This document shows, in pieces, positions 1 to 6,003 of a stretch of DNA of 10,084 nucleotides. The notes under the pieces were generated by a model. It had not been told where the DNA came from. It saw only the letters and a list, made by a program, of their open reading frames with translations, and did not search any database. Each line of letters starts with the position of its first letter. Positions within the stretch are counted from its first letter, which is position 1. The position numbers were made by a program, and so were the translations under genes. Origin of the DNA: Gallionella sp. UBA4737 (GTDB lineage: Bacteria; Pseudomonadota; Gammaproteobacteria; Burkholderiales; Gallionellaceae); the NCBI GenBank assembly GCA_002403995.1, contig DHIV01000068.1, positions 1-10,084 on the forward strand, given 5' to 3'.

Positions 1-1392
1 GTTGAAACCGAGATAGCCGACCGCGCCGGCATAGATGCCGCGTTTGCTGGGCTCCAGCTCGTCTATGATTTCCATCGCGCGCACCTTTGCGGCACCCGAC
101 ACCGTGCCGGCGGGGAAGGTGGCCTTGAGCACGTCCATCGCGTTGTAGCCGGGTTTGAGCTTGGCCTCGACGTTGGAGACGATATGCATCACGTGCGAGT
201 AGCGCTCGATGATCATCTTCTCGGTGAGCTTCACGGTGCCGTTCTGCGCGACGCGCCCGATGTCGTTGCGCCCCAGGTCGATCAGCATCAGGTGTTCGGC
301 CAGCTCCTTTGGATCGGCGAGCAAGTCCTGCGCGAGTTCGGCATCCTGCTGCGGTGTCTTGCCGCGCGGGCGGGTTCCCGCGATCGGGCGCACGGTGACG
401 GTGTCGTGTTCCAGCCGCGCCTCCGACACGGTGGGGTGGAACCCGCTGGTGCGGGAGGAGGCGCTATGCGGTTGGTCCCGCAAACTGCTGGCTTCGCCAG
501 TAACGTGTTCCAACCGCACCAGGATCTCGGGCGATGCGCCGACCACGTGATGATCACCCATGTCGTAATAGAACATGTACGGCGACGGGTTGACGCTGCG
601 CAGCGCGCGATACAGCGACAGCGGCGAGGCGGGGAAGGGTTGCGCCATGCGTTGCGACAGCACCACCTGCATGATGTCGCCGTCGAATATGTATTGCTTG
701 GCCTTGACCACCGCATTCTTGAAAGCTGCTTCGCCGAATTCGGAGCGCGCTTCGCCGCCGTGTGCCGGCGGTGCATGCGGGATGTCCACCGGCTGGCGCA
801 GCCGCGCGGTCAGATCGTGCAGACGCTGCTTCGCCAGCGCGTAAGCATCGGCCTGTTCCGGGTTGGCATAGACGATGAGAGTGAGTTTGCCGGTGAGGTT
901 GTCCACCACCGCCAGCTGCTCGGTGAGCATCAGCAGGATGTCCGGTGTGCCTATCACGTCCGGCTTGTGCACTTTGGCCAGGCGCGGTTCGATATAGCGT
1001 ATCGTTTCATAGCCGAAGTATCCCGCCAACCCGCCGCAGAAGCGCGGCAGATTTTCAAGCTGCGCAACCTTGAAGCGCGTCTGGTATTCGCGGATGAAGT
1101 CCAGCGGATTATCGACCTCGTGCGTTGTTTCAGAATCTTGGTGCGTCAGCGTGACCTGCTTGCCGCGCACCGTGATGCGCGTATCGGCGGGCAGGCCGAT
1201 GAAGGAATAGCGCCCGAAGCGTTCGCCGCCCTGCACGGATTCCAGAAGGTAGGAATACGGTTGGTTGGCAAGCTTGAGATACAGCGACAGCGGTGTGTCC
1301 AGGTCGGCAAAGGTTACACATGCCAGCGGAATGCGGTTATAGCCCTGCTCGGCAAGTGCGTTGAATTCTGGTTCGGTGATGGGGTGCAACAT
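1..1392 (-). CDS. trpE: Anthranilate synthase component I, 3' end missing, with in-frame insertion
   Basis: This gene encodes the chorismate-using subunit of anthranilate synthase, first step of tryptophan synthesis, which normally works with the glutaminase TrpG in the cytoplasm. The 464 codons in the window are open throughout and run off the left edge; family length suggests roughly 60-70 residues are missing. Visible hallmarks are the N-terminal LLES segment (the tryptophan-binding region), GGLAGYFGYE, DIMQVVLSQR, GASPEILVR, PIAGTRPRG, LIDLGRNDIGRV, ATFPAGTVSGAAKVRAMEII and the start of GAVGYLGFN. The ATG at 1392 has a GGAGG site at 1399-1403, six bases upstream. The odd part is a 33-residue insertion at about residues 297-329, between GASPEILVRLEH and DTVTVRPIAGTR; without it the sequence joins in the usual family manner. 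It sits in a segment that is variable between TrpE proteins, so the enzyme may still work. The gene follows rpe and gph on the same strand. Confidence 0.95.
   Translation of the reverse strand, partial: MLHPITEPEFNALAEQGYNRIPLACVTFADLDTPLSLYLKLANQPYSYLLESVQGGERFGRYSFIGLPADTRITVRGKQVTLTHQDSETTHEVDNPLDFIREYQTRFKVAQLENLPRFCGGLAGYFGYETIRYIEPRLAKVHKPDVIGTPDILLMLTEQLAVVDNLTGKLTLIVYANPEQADAYALAKQRLHDLTARLRQPVDIPHAPPAHGGEARSEFGEAAFKNAVVKAKQYIFDGDIMQVVLSQRMAQPFPASPLSLYRALRSVNPSPYMFYYDMGDHHVVGASPEILVRLEHVTGEASSLRDQPHSASSRTSGFHPTVSEARLEHDTVTVRPIAGTRPRGKTPQQDAELAQDLLADPKELAEHLMLIDLGRNDIGRVAQNGTVKLTEKMIIERYSHVMHIVSNVEAKLKPGYNAMDVLKATFPAGTVSGAAKVRAMEIIDELEPSKRGIYAGAVGYLGFN
405..512 (-). repeat. Palindromic element inserted in frame in trpE, with flanking direct repeats
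   Basis: The 9-mer CGTGTTCCA occurs at 405-413 and again at 504-512 (plus strand), exactly 99 bases apart. The similarity extends to 15 of 17 bases (405-421 versus 504-520). Between the copies are 90 bases unlike TrpE. They contain GCGCCTCC (417-424) pairing with GGAGGCGC (457-464); the outer arm 411-418 can pair with 468-475 with one G-T pair. Inside lies CCCGC-TGGT-GCGGG (442-455). A separate hairpin, CTGGC-TTC-GCCAG, is at 488-500. There is no stop codon in the trpE frame. The 9-base copies look like a target-site duplication, but this is an inference: the longer imperfect similarity would also allow a recombination or duplication origin. Confidence 0.75.
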
Positions 1393-1398
1393 GAAAAA

Positions 1399-1403
1399 CC
1401 TCC
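1399..1403 (-). promoter_or_regulatory. trpE ribosome binding site
   Basis: GGAGG on the minus strand, six bases before the ATG at 1392. It fixes the trpE start and shows that trpE initiates independently and not by coupling to gph, which ends 140 bases upstream. Confidence 0.8.
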
Positions 1404-1420
1404 GTAGATTTTGTGATTTT

Positions 1421-1474
1421 GTAGGGCGGGTTCCACCCGCCGCAAAAAATAATGTCGGGTGGAACCCGACCTAC
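1421..1474. repeat. Paired GC-rich palindromic repeat between gph and trpE
   Basis: Two arms, 1421-1440 and 1455-1474, are inverted copies matching at 18 of 20 positions, separated by 14 mostly A/T bases. Each arm is also a palindrome itself: the core CGGGTTCCACCC lies at 1427-1438 on the plus strand and at 1457-1468 on the minus strand. The RNA can therefore form either two short hairpins or one long hairpin. The same 12-base core also occurs inside the trpE insertion at 434-445. Short intergenic palindromes of this GTAGG-GGGTTCCACCC kind are typical of dispersed repeats, but copy number cannot be judged from one window. Confidence 0.75.
1444..1470 (-). terminator. Terminator-like hairpin after gph and before trpE
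   Basis: Reading on the minus strand, GTCGGG-TTCCA-CCCGAC (1470-1454) forms a six-base-pair GC-rich stem with a five-base loop, followed at once by ATTATTTTTT (1453-1444). This is the layout of an intrinsic terminator. It could end rpe-gph transcripts, or attenuate read-through into trpE, because the downstream arm (1440-1421) can compete by pairing with the upstream one. The six-pair stem is short, so termination efficiency is uncertain. Confidence 0.45.
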
Positions 1475-1479
1475 AAGCA

Positions 1480-1530
1480 TCATCGCCAGGCGGCAGTTTC
1501 TTTCGGATAGCGGAGGTTATACGGTTTCAT
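1480..1530 (-). other. Possible short leader ORF upstream of trpE
   Basis: An ATG at 1530, two bases after the gph stop, opens 16 codons (MKPYNLRYPKETAAWR) ending six bases before the terminator-like hairpin. It has one Trp codon next to the end and two Tyr codons. There is no clear ribosome binding site, although translation could be coupled to gph termination. A classical trp leader has tandem Trp codons, which are absent here, so this may be chance. Confidence 0.2.
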
Positions 1531-1532
1531 GA

Positions 1533-2222
1533 TCAAGCGCGTTTGATGAGCGGCAGGGCGGCGGACAAATTGGAAATCACTGCGTCCAGAAACAGGCTGT
1601 CGACCGGTTCGCCGTGATTGTAGCCGTAGGGCACGCAGAACACCGGGCAGCCTGCGGCGCGCGCGGCGACGGTGTCGTTGAGTGAATCGCCGATCAGCAG
1701 CAATTTCCCGACCGGTATGCCGAAAAATTTTGCCGCGTGCAACAGCGGCATAGGATGAGGTTTCTTTTCCGGCAAAGTGTCGCCGGACAGCACGATCTCG
1801 AAATATTTCGCCAGTCCGATACCTTTCAGCAACGGCTCGGTGTAGCGCGCCAACTTGTTGGTGATGCAACCCAGGCGGAAACCCGCCGCCTGCATCGCGT
1901 CCAGGCCCTCGATCACGCCGTCGAACGGTTTGCTTTTGAGCAGCAGCCCGGTGTAATGCTTTTCGAAAATGGGCATGGCGTGTTCGAAGAGCGCGGCATC
2001 AGGGGTGGCGTGCATGTCGCCGGTCAGCGCGCGTTTCACCAGCCAGCTGATGCCGTTGCCAATGTAGCTTGCCAGCAATTCTTGCGGCACCGGCGTGTAA
2101 TCCATTTCGCGCAGCATGCGGTTAGCTGCTTCGGAAAGTTCGGGAGCGGTATGCAGCAATGTGCCATCAAGATCGATGACGATCGCGGAAATGTCCAGCG
2201 GAAAATGTACCGGTTGTGCCAT
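1533..2222 (-). CDS. gph: Phosphoglycolate phosphatase (HAD family)
   Basis: A 229-residue HAD-superfamily phosphatase that hydrolyses 2-phosphoglycolate to glycolate, removing the product of RuBisCO oxygenation or of DNA repair. HAD motif I is DLDGTL, with the nucleophile Asp17 and the acid/base Asp19; motif II is the Thr in GCITNK; motif III the Lys in the PEKKPHP region; motif IV is GDSLND. A helical cap lies between motifs I and II, as expected for this subfamily, and the length is normal. The ATG at 2222 lies three bases after the rpe stop, so translation is probably coupled. Next to rpe and trpE this is the common proteobacterial arrangement. HAD substrates are hard to tell from sequence, so the assignment rests on motifs plus context. 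Confidence 0.93.
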   Translation of the reverse strand: MAQPVHFPLDISAIVIDLDGTLLHTAPELSEAANRMLREMDYTPVPQELLASYIGNGISWLVKRALTGDMHATPDAALFEHAMPIFEKHYTGLLLKSKPFDGVIEGLDAMQAAGFRLGCITNKLARYTEPLLKGIGLAKYFEIVLSGDTLPEKKPHPMPLLHAAKFFGIPVGKLLLIGDSLNDTVAARAAGCPVFCVPYGYNHGEPVDSLFLDAVISNLSAALPLIKRA

Positions 2223-2225
2223 CGC

Positions 2226-2918
2226 TTACTTCGGCTGCTTTGCTTTGGCCAATTCGGCGCGCATTTCGCCGATGACGGTGTCGTAACGGTGCTTGTCCTT
2301 TTCGTTGCGCTTGCTGAATATCGCGGAGCCGGCCACGAAAGTATCCACGCCCGCCTCGGCAACTTCCCTGATGTTGGCAGGGCCGACGCCGCCATCGATC
2401 TCGAGGCGGCAGTTGTAGCTGCCGGCAGTAATCAGCTTGCGCACGGCGCGTGCCTTATCCAGCACATGCGGGATGAATTTCTGCCCGCCGAAACCGGGGT
2501 TCACCGACATCAGCAGCACCATGTCCAGTTTGGGCAAGGTGTATTCCAGTACTTCCAGCGGCGTGGCGGGGTTGAACACCAGACCGGCCTTGCAGCCGCT
2601 TTCCTTGATCAGGCCGATGGTGCGGTCGATATGTTCGGAAGCCTCCGGGTGAAAGGTGATGTAAGTCGCGCCCGCCTTGGCAAAATCCGGAATGATGCGG
2701 TCTACCGGCTTGACCATCAGGTGCACGTCGATCGGCGCAGTCACGCCGTGCTTGCGCAGCGCTTCGCAGACCAGCGGGCCTATGGTCAGGTTGGGCACAT
2801 AATGGTTGTCCATCACGTCGAAGTGCACGATGTCCGCGCCGGCGGCAAGAACGTTGTCGACTTCCTCGCCCAGCCTGGCGAAATTGGCGGAGAGGATGCT
2901 CGGGGCGATTTGATACAT
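2226..2918 (-). CDS. rpe: Ribulose-phosphate 3-epimerase
   Basis: A 230-residue TIM-barrel enzyme that interconverts ribulose 5-phosphate and xylulose 5-phosphate in the pentose phosphate pathway (and the Calvin cycle, if present). Visible family features in order: the N-terminal APSILSANFARL strand; VHFDVMDNHYVPN with metal-binding His and catalytic Asp; DVHLMV with the second metal His; the glycine-rich loop MSVNPGFGGQKF; LEIDGGV with the second catalytic Asp; and the phosphate-binding segment FVAGSAIF. Length is typical. The start at 2918 has an AAGGA site at 2925-2929, six bases away. It is the first gene of the minus-strand run and is followed by gph after three bases. Confidence 0.97.
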   Translation of the reverse strand: MYQIAPSILSANFARLGEEVDNVLAAGADIVHFDVMDNHYVPNLTIGPLVCEALRKHGVTAPIDVHLMVKPVDRIIPDFAKAGATYITFHPEASEHIDRTIGLIKESGCKAGLVFNPATPLEVLEYTLPKLDMVLLMSVNPGFGGQKFIPHVLDKARAVRKLITAGSYNCRLEIDGGVGPANIREVAEAGVDTFVAGSAIFSKRNEKDKHRYDTVIGEMRAELAKAKQPK

Positions 2919-2956
2919 GATGTGTCCTTAAGCGTAAGTTGAAATTCGAGGCGCGT

Positions 2957-2962
2957 ATTCTA
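2957..2962 (-). promoter_or_regulatory. Candidate -10 box for rpe
   Basis: TAGAAT on the minus strand matches the sigma-70 -10 consensus at five of six positions and lies 38 bases before the rpe start. No convincing -35 hexamer is found at the right spacing, so this is tentative. Confidence 0.3.
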
Positions 2963-3168
2963 TCTGATACTTTGGTAGCCGAATACTTGAGATGATGGCG
3001 AGTGGCAGACATCGTGGCGGAGACTTCAGCCTGACGGAGACCCTGGCGCAAGGATGGACGCGTGACGATGGAAACACCTGCGCGAGTGACATGACCGCAA
3101 AGCCTGCTATGTACGCCACCGCACCGACTTATCACCACCCAGAGCCTAAATTTGCAATATGGCAAACC
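2963..3168. other. Divergent intergenic region without a clear gene
   Basis: This stretch separates rpe (minus) from the coiled-coil gene (plus) and must hold both upstream regions. Reading frames cross it on both strands, but none resembles a known protein or has a ribosome binding site. I recognise no riboswitch, tRNA or strong promoter. Confidence 0.5.
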
Positions 3169-3180
3169 GGGAGAACTAAA

Positions 3181-3486
3181 ATGGCCGACCAGAATCAATT
3201 GATGCAGCGAAATATTATGGAGTACGAATCACGCATAAAGCATTTTGACGAACTCATAGAACGTGTCCACAAAGGAGTTGGTAAAGGTCCAGAACATGCA
3301 GAGATCAGAGATAATTTGGCGAGGCTGAAACAAGAGCGCGACAAATTTTCCAGTTGGCTAGCCGAGCTTAGGCTGAAGTCGCTTGAAAACTGGCGGGTAG
3401 ATGAAATCGAGAAAGCCGGTCCTATGGGTATATGGGACGCCGTTGGCCAGCAATTGGAGAAGCTGGTCGAACGTATAGAACGCTAA
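3181..3486 (+). CDS. Small charged coiled-coil protein, function unknown
   Basis: A 101-residue protein, soluble, with no signal peptide or membrane segment. Residues from about 12 to 100 are almost all helical and rich in Glu, Lys, Arg and Leu, with a heptad-like pattern (for example RDNLARLKQERDKFSSWLAEL) and a C-terminal WD..GQQLEKLVERIER segment. It resembles, by eye, the short coiled-coil stress-response proteins of the sll1863 type, but I cannot confirm this. The ATG at 3181 was chosen because GGGAG lies at 3169-3173, seven bases away; the frame stays open upstream to 2992, but that part has no ribosome binding site and looks non-coding. It is more AT-rich than its neighbours. The next gene follows after 26 bases, probably on the same transcript. 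Confidence 0.75.
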   Translation: MADQNQLMQRNIMEYESRIKHFDELIERVHKGVGKGPEHAEIRDNLARLKQERDKFSSWLAELRLKSLENWRVDEIEKAGPMGIWDAVGQQLEKLVERIER

Positions 3487-3512
3487 TAAATAATTCACTT
3501 GAGGATGACTGC

Positions 3513-3809
3513 ATGCTGGTGACATTTACAACCAAAGCCTATGCCGACATCACCATGTTTGGGGGTGCCGCCCTTGCCATGTTGAAAATGATGGGGCACA
3601 GCGGAACCGTGCCCAGCGCTATTCGGGCGGAAGATGTCCCTGCCGCTCTGGGCCGGTTGACGGAAGCTATCAATGCAGGAAAATCTTCGCCGCTACCAAT
3701 TGGCAAGGACGCAGATGAACCTGTGGTGAGCACGGCGCATCGGGCGCTGCCTCTGATAAATTTGCTGACCGCCGCAGCAAAGGATGGTTGTGACGTAATG
3801 TGGAAATAA
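3513..3809 (+). CDS. DUF1840 family protein
   Basis: A 98-residue protein of unknown function, recognised as DUF1840 by its MLVTF start, the MFGGAALAMLKMMGHSG segment, the middle AIRAEDVPAALGRL, and the C-terminal LPLINLLTAAAKDGCDVMWK. Such small proteins are mostly found in beta- and gammaproteobacteria. A linker rich in Ser, Pro and Gly (about residues 57-72) divides an N-terminal and a C-terminal helical part. It has no signal peptide; the hydrophobic N-terminal segment is short and contains Lys, so it is probably cytoplasmic. GAGGA at 3501-3505 supports the ATG at 3513. It lies 26 bases after the coiled-coil gene and is likely cotranscribed with it. Confidence 0.88.
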   Translation: MLVTFTTKAYADITMFGGAALAMLKMMGHSGTVPSAIRAEDVPAALGRLTEAINAGKSSPLPIGKDADEPVVSTAHRALPLINLLTAAAKDGCDVMWK

Positions 3810-3905
3810 ATCGTCATTAGTTTTTCGATAATATTGCAGCGCAATGGACAGCTTAAATAGATACAGAAATTGAATCCACCAGGCAATACGTTACGGCGCT
3901 GGAAT

Positions 3906-4643
3906 ATGCGCCGGATACTGCGGCGCAATCCGATACCCCATTCTGTTTGGCGCGGGGTGACGCGTAAGATTGTAGTGCTGCAAGGGCTGGATGCAGTGCA
4001 AATGGCGTATCTGCGCGAACTGGCGACATGGTTTCTGCATAACAAGGCGATCAACGGGGTGCAAGGCCTGGACGTGACGTTGACGATGCGCGTGGCGGTG
4101 GCGGCTCAAGCCTGTCTGCTGATCTTGAATCTGGATATTGATTGCTTTGATGATTGGGTCGAAGTCATCCTTTACCCCGGCGCGTTCCGGGTCAATCATG
4201 AGCATATGGATGCCATTGGCTTGGTGCATAACGACGCAAGCACTTTAACCGGCGAGTCATGGTTGCGCGGACCGGTGGTTTTGTCCTGGGATGACGTGGA
4301 GCGGGACAGCTATCATCCTCGGCCCGGCCGCAATGTGGTGTTGCACGAGTTCGCCCACAAGCTGGATGGCCTTAATGGCGTGGCGAACGGCCTGCCGCCA
4401 TTGCGTCGCGGCATGAGCCGGAAAAGATGGGCCGAGGATTTCAGCGGGGCTTACGATGCACTGTGTTTGCAAGTGGCGACAGGAGAATCAGCCTGTCTGA
4501 ATCCATATGCCGCCACCAGTCCGGCAGAATTTTTTGCGGTAGCGAGCGAGTATTTTTTTACTGCACCAGATATTTTGAAAGATTGCTGCCCCGGTGTACA
4601 CAGGCAACTGACGCTGTTTTACAGTCAGGCCGCAGTGCGTTGA
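3906..4643 (+). CDS. mtfA: MtfA-type zinc metallopeptidase (M90 family)
   Basis: About 245 residues, similar in length and motif order to E. coli MtfA (265 residues), a cytosolic zinc peptidase that binds the glucose repressor Mlc. The zinc site HEFAHKLD is at residues 147-154 (His147 and His151 ligands, Glu148 catalytic), and the third ligand is probably Glu208 in SPAEFFAVASEYFF. Other conserved pieces are VILYPGAFRV, IGLVHN, GPVVLSWDDV and NPYAATSP. The start is uncertain: the ATG at 3906 has only a weak GGA upstream, and an in-frame TTG at 3870 would add 12 residues but also lacks a ribosome binding site. The frame ends 91 bases before cbpA. Whether an Mlc homologue exists here is unknown. 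Confidence 0.92.
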   Translation: MRRILRRNPIPHSVWRGVTRKIVVLQGLDAVQMAYLRELATWFLHNKAINGVQGLDVTLTMRVAVAAQACLLILNLDIDCFDDWVEVILYPGAFRVNHEHMDAIGLVHNDASTLTGESWLRGPVVLSWDDVERDSYHPRPGRNVVLHEFAHKLDGLNGVANGLPPLRRGMSRKRWAEDFSGAYDALCLQVATGESACLNPYAATSPAEFFAVASEYFFTAPDILKDCCPGVHRQLTLFYSQAAVR

Positions 4644-4674
4644 TGCAACATGCTTGATTGATTTTCGGCCTGAA

Positions 4675-4706
4675 TTATTCTTCGCCCGAATGGCGGGCGG
4701 GAATAA
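4675..4706. repeat. Inverted repeat upstream of cbpA
   Basis: TTATTC (4675-4680) pairs with GAATAA (4701-4706), and CGCCCG (4683-4688) with CGGGCG (4694-4699), around an AATGG loop, with a small TT/G internal mismatch. It ends 28 bases before the cbpA start. It has no T-run on the plus side, so it is not a good terminator for mtfA; it could be an operator or a leader hairpin. Confidence 0.45.
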
Positions 4707-4734
4707 CGTAGTTCTTTGCGGGAAACCTGGATAG

Positions 4735-5679
4735 ATGGAATTCAAGGACTATTACAAGATCATGGGGGTCGCGCGTGACGCGACTCAGGATGAGATCAAG
4801 CGTGCTTACCGCAAGCTGGCCCGCAAGTATCATCCTGATGTCAGCAAGGAGGCCGACGCCGAGGCGCGTTTCAAAGAGCTGGGCGAGGCCCATGAGGTTC
4901 TGAAGGATGCGGAGAAACGCGCGGCTTACGATCAACTCGGGGCCAACTATAAAGGCGGACAGGAGTTTCGCCCGCCGCCGGACTGGAACGCGGGCTTTGA
5001 ATTCAGCGGCGGCGGTTTCGCCGGCGGCGATGCAGCGGACTACAGCGATTTCTTCGCATCCCTGTTTGGGCGTGAGTTCCGTGCCGGCGGAGCGGGACGC
5101 GCTTCCCCCCATGCAAAAGGCGAGGACCATCACGCCAAGGTGCTCATCGACCTGGAAGACACTTATCATGGTGCAACCCGCACCATTACGCTGCGGGTTC
5201 CCGCTGTGGATACGCAAGGCCATGTCATCACCAGAGAGCGTGTACTCAACGTAACCATCCCCAAGGGCATACGCGCAGGCCAGCACATCCGCCTCAGCGG
5301 ACAGGGCAGTGCCGGTATCGGAAAAGGCCAGGCGGGAGATCTGTATCTTGAGGTCGAATTCCGTGCGCACCCGCTTTACCGGGTCGATGGCCGCGATCTC
5401 TATCTCGATTTGCCGGTAGCGCCGTGGGAGGCGGCACTGGGCGCGACAGTCAAAGTGCCGACGCTGGGCGGCATCGTGGAACTCAAAATACCCGAAGGCT
5501 CGGGATCAGGGCGCAAACTGCGGCTGAAGGGGCGCGGCATACCGGGCGACCCGCCCGGTGATTGCTATGTGATCTTGGCGATCGCGCTGCCACCAGCCGA
5601 GAACGAAGCAGCCAAAGACTTCTACCGGAAGATGGCGCAGGAATTGAATTTTAATCCGCGCGCCAGAATGGGAGTTTGA
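4735..5679 (+). CDS. cbpA: DnaJ-class co-chaperone CbpA
   Basis: A 314-residue J-domain protein that would stimulate the ATPase of DnaK and deliver unfolded clients to it; E. coli CbpA also binds DNA and is a stationary-phase partner of DnaK. The J domain covers about residues 4-70 with the HPD motif at 33-35. A Gly/Phe-rich linker follows (about 72-125), then two beta-rich C-terminal substrate-binding domains (about 130-300) with LNVTIPKGIRAGQHIRL and GDLYLEVEFRAHPLYRVDG. There is no CxxCxGxG zinc finger, which separates it from DnaJ proper. The length is close to E. coli CbpA (306). The ribosome binding site is weak (GGGAA near 4720), with the inverted repeat just upstream. cbpM follows after three bases, which supports CbpA over other type II J proteins. 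Confidence 0.95.
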   Translation: MEFKDYYKIMGVARDATQDEIKRAYRKLARKYHPDVSKEADAEARFKELGEAHEVLKDAEKRAAYDQLGANYKGGQEFRPPPDWNAGFEFSGGGFAGGDAADYSDFFASLFGREFRAGGAGRASPHAKGEDHHAKVLIDLEDTYHGATRTITLRVPAVDTQGHVITRERVLNVTIPKGIRAGQHIRLSGQGSAGIGKGQAGDLYLEVEFRAHPLYRVDGRDLYLDLPVAPWEAALGATVKVPTLGGIVELKIPEGSGSGRKLRLKGRGIPGDPPGDCYVILAIALPPAENEAAKDFYRKMAQELNFNPRARMGV

Positions 5680-5682
5680 AAA

Positions 5683-6000
5683 ATGGAAAGTGGCAATCAA
5701 CAAATTTCAATTTGCATACTGGAAGAACAAACCCAGTTGACGCTGGCCGATCTATGTCACGCCTGCGCCGTCCATGCAGAACGGATCATCGAGCTGGTGG
5801 ATGCCGGCGTGCTGGAACCACAAGGCCGCGAACCTGCGCACTGGATTTTTGTCGGCGCCAGTTTGCACCGTGCCCGAATGGCCTTGCGCCTGCAGCGGGA
5901 TCTTGATATTGATCTCGCCGGGGCGGCACTGGCGCTGGAATTGCTGGACGAGATCGCATCGCTGAAGACGCGCCTGCGGGCGATGGGTGGCGAGTACTGA
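5683..6000 (+). CDS. cbpM: Chaperone modulatory protein CbpM
   Basis: A 105-residue MerR-like helical protein of the CbpM family, which binds the J domain of CbpA and inhibits its co-chaperone activity. The order is a short beta start (QISICILEE), a helix-turn-helix-like part (LTLADLCHACAVHAERIIELVDAGVLEPQG), the WIFVGASLHRARMALRLQRDLDIDLAG segment, and a C-terminal helix (ALALELLDEIASLKTRLRAM). The length matches E. coli CbpM (101). GGGAG at 5670-5674 supports the ATG at 5683. It starts three bases after cbpA and ends three bases before pgl, so it sits at the junction between the chaperone pair and the sugar-phosphate genes. Confidence 0.92.
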   Translation: MESGNQQISICILEEQTQLTLADLCHACAVHAERIIELVDAGVLEPQGREPAHWIFVGASLHRARMALRLQRDLDIDLAGAALALELLDEIASLKTRLRAMGGEY

Positions 6001-6003
6001 TCG

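Noticed and set aside
405..512. Frameshift or assembly error in trpE
   Set aside because: The frame is intact on both sides and the extra length is exactly 33 codons with repeat boundaries, which a random error would not give.
184..1407. 407-codon plus-strand reading frame opposite trpE
   Set aside because: It is antisense to a clear trpE, has no known motif or ribosome site, and is explained by the codon bias of a GC-rich gene.
1430..1450. sigma-70 promoter for trpE within the repeat
   Set aside because: TTGCGG and TACAAA at 16-base spacing match the consensus poorly (three and four of six).
1737..2942. 401-codon plus-strand reading frame opposite gph and rpe
   Set aside because: It covers two unmistakable genes on the other strand; its translation is His/Gln/Arg-rich, as shadow frames usually are.
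2992..3180. 63-codon N-terminal extension of the coiled-coil gene
   Set aside because: No ribosome site at 2992, and the added residues look non-coding and unlike the helical body; 3181 has a good site.
3833..3845. ATTGC-AGC-GCAAT palindrome upstream of mtfA
   Set aside because: Only five base pairs with a three-base loop; it is within chance for this length of spacer.
3870..3905. TTG start for mtfA
   Set aside because: No ribosome site and no family support for the 12 added residues, though the ATG at 3906 is itself weakly marked.
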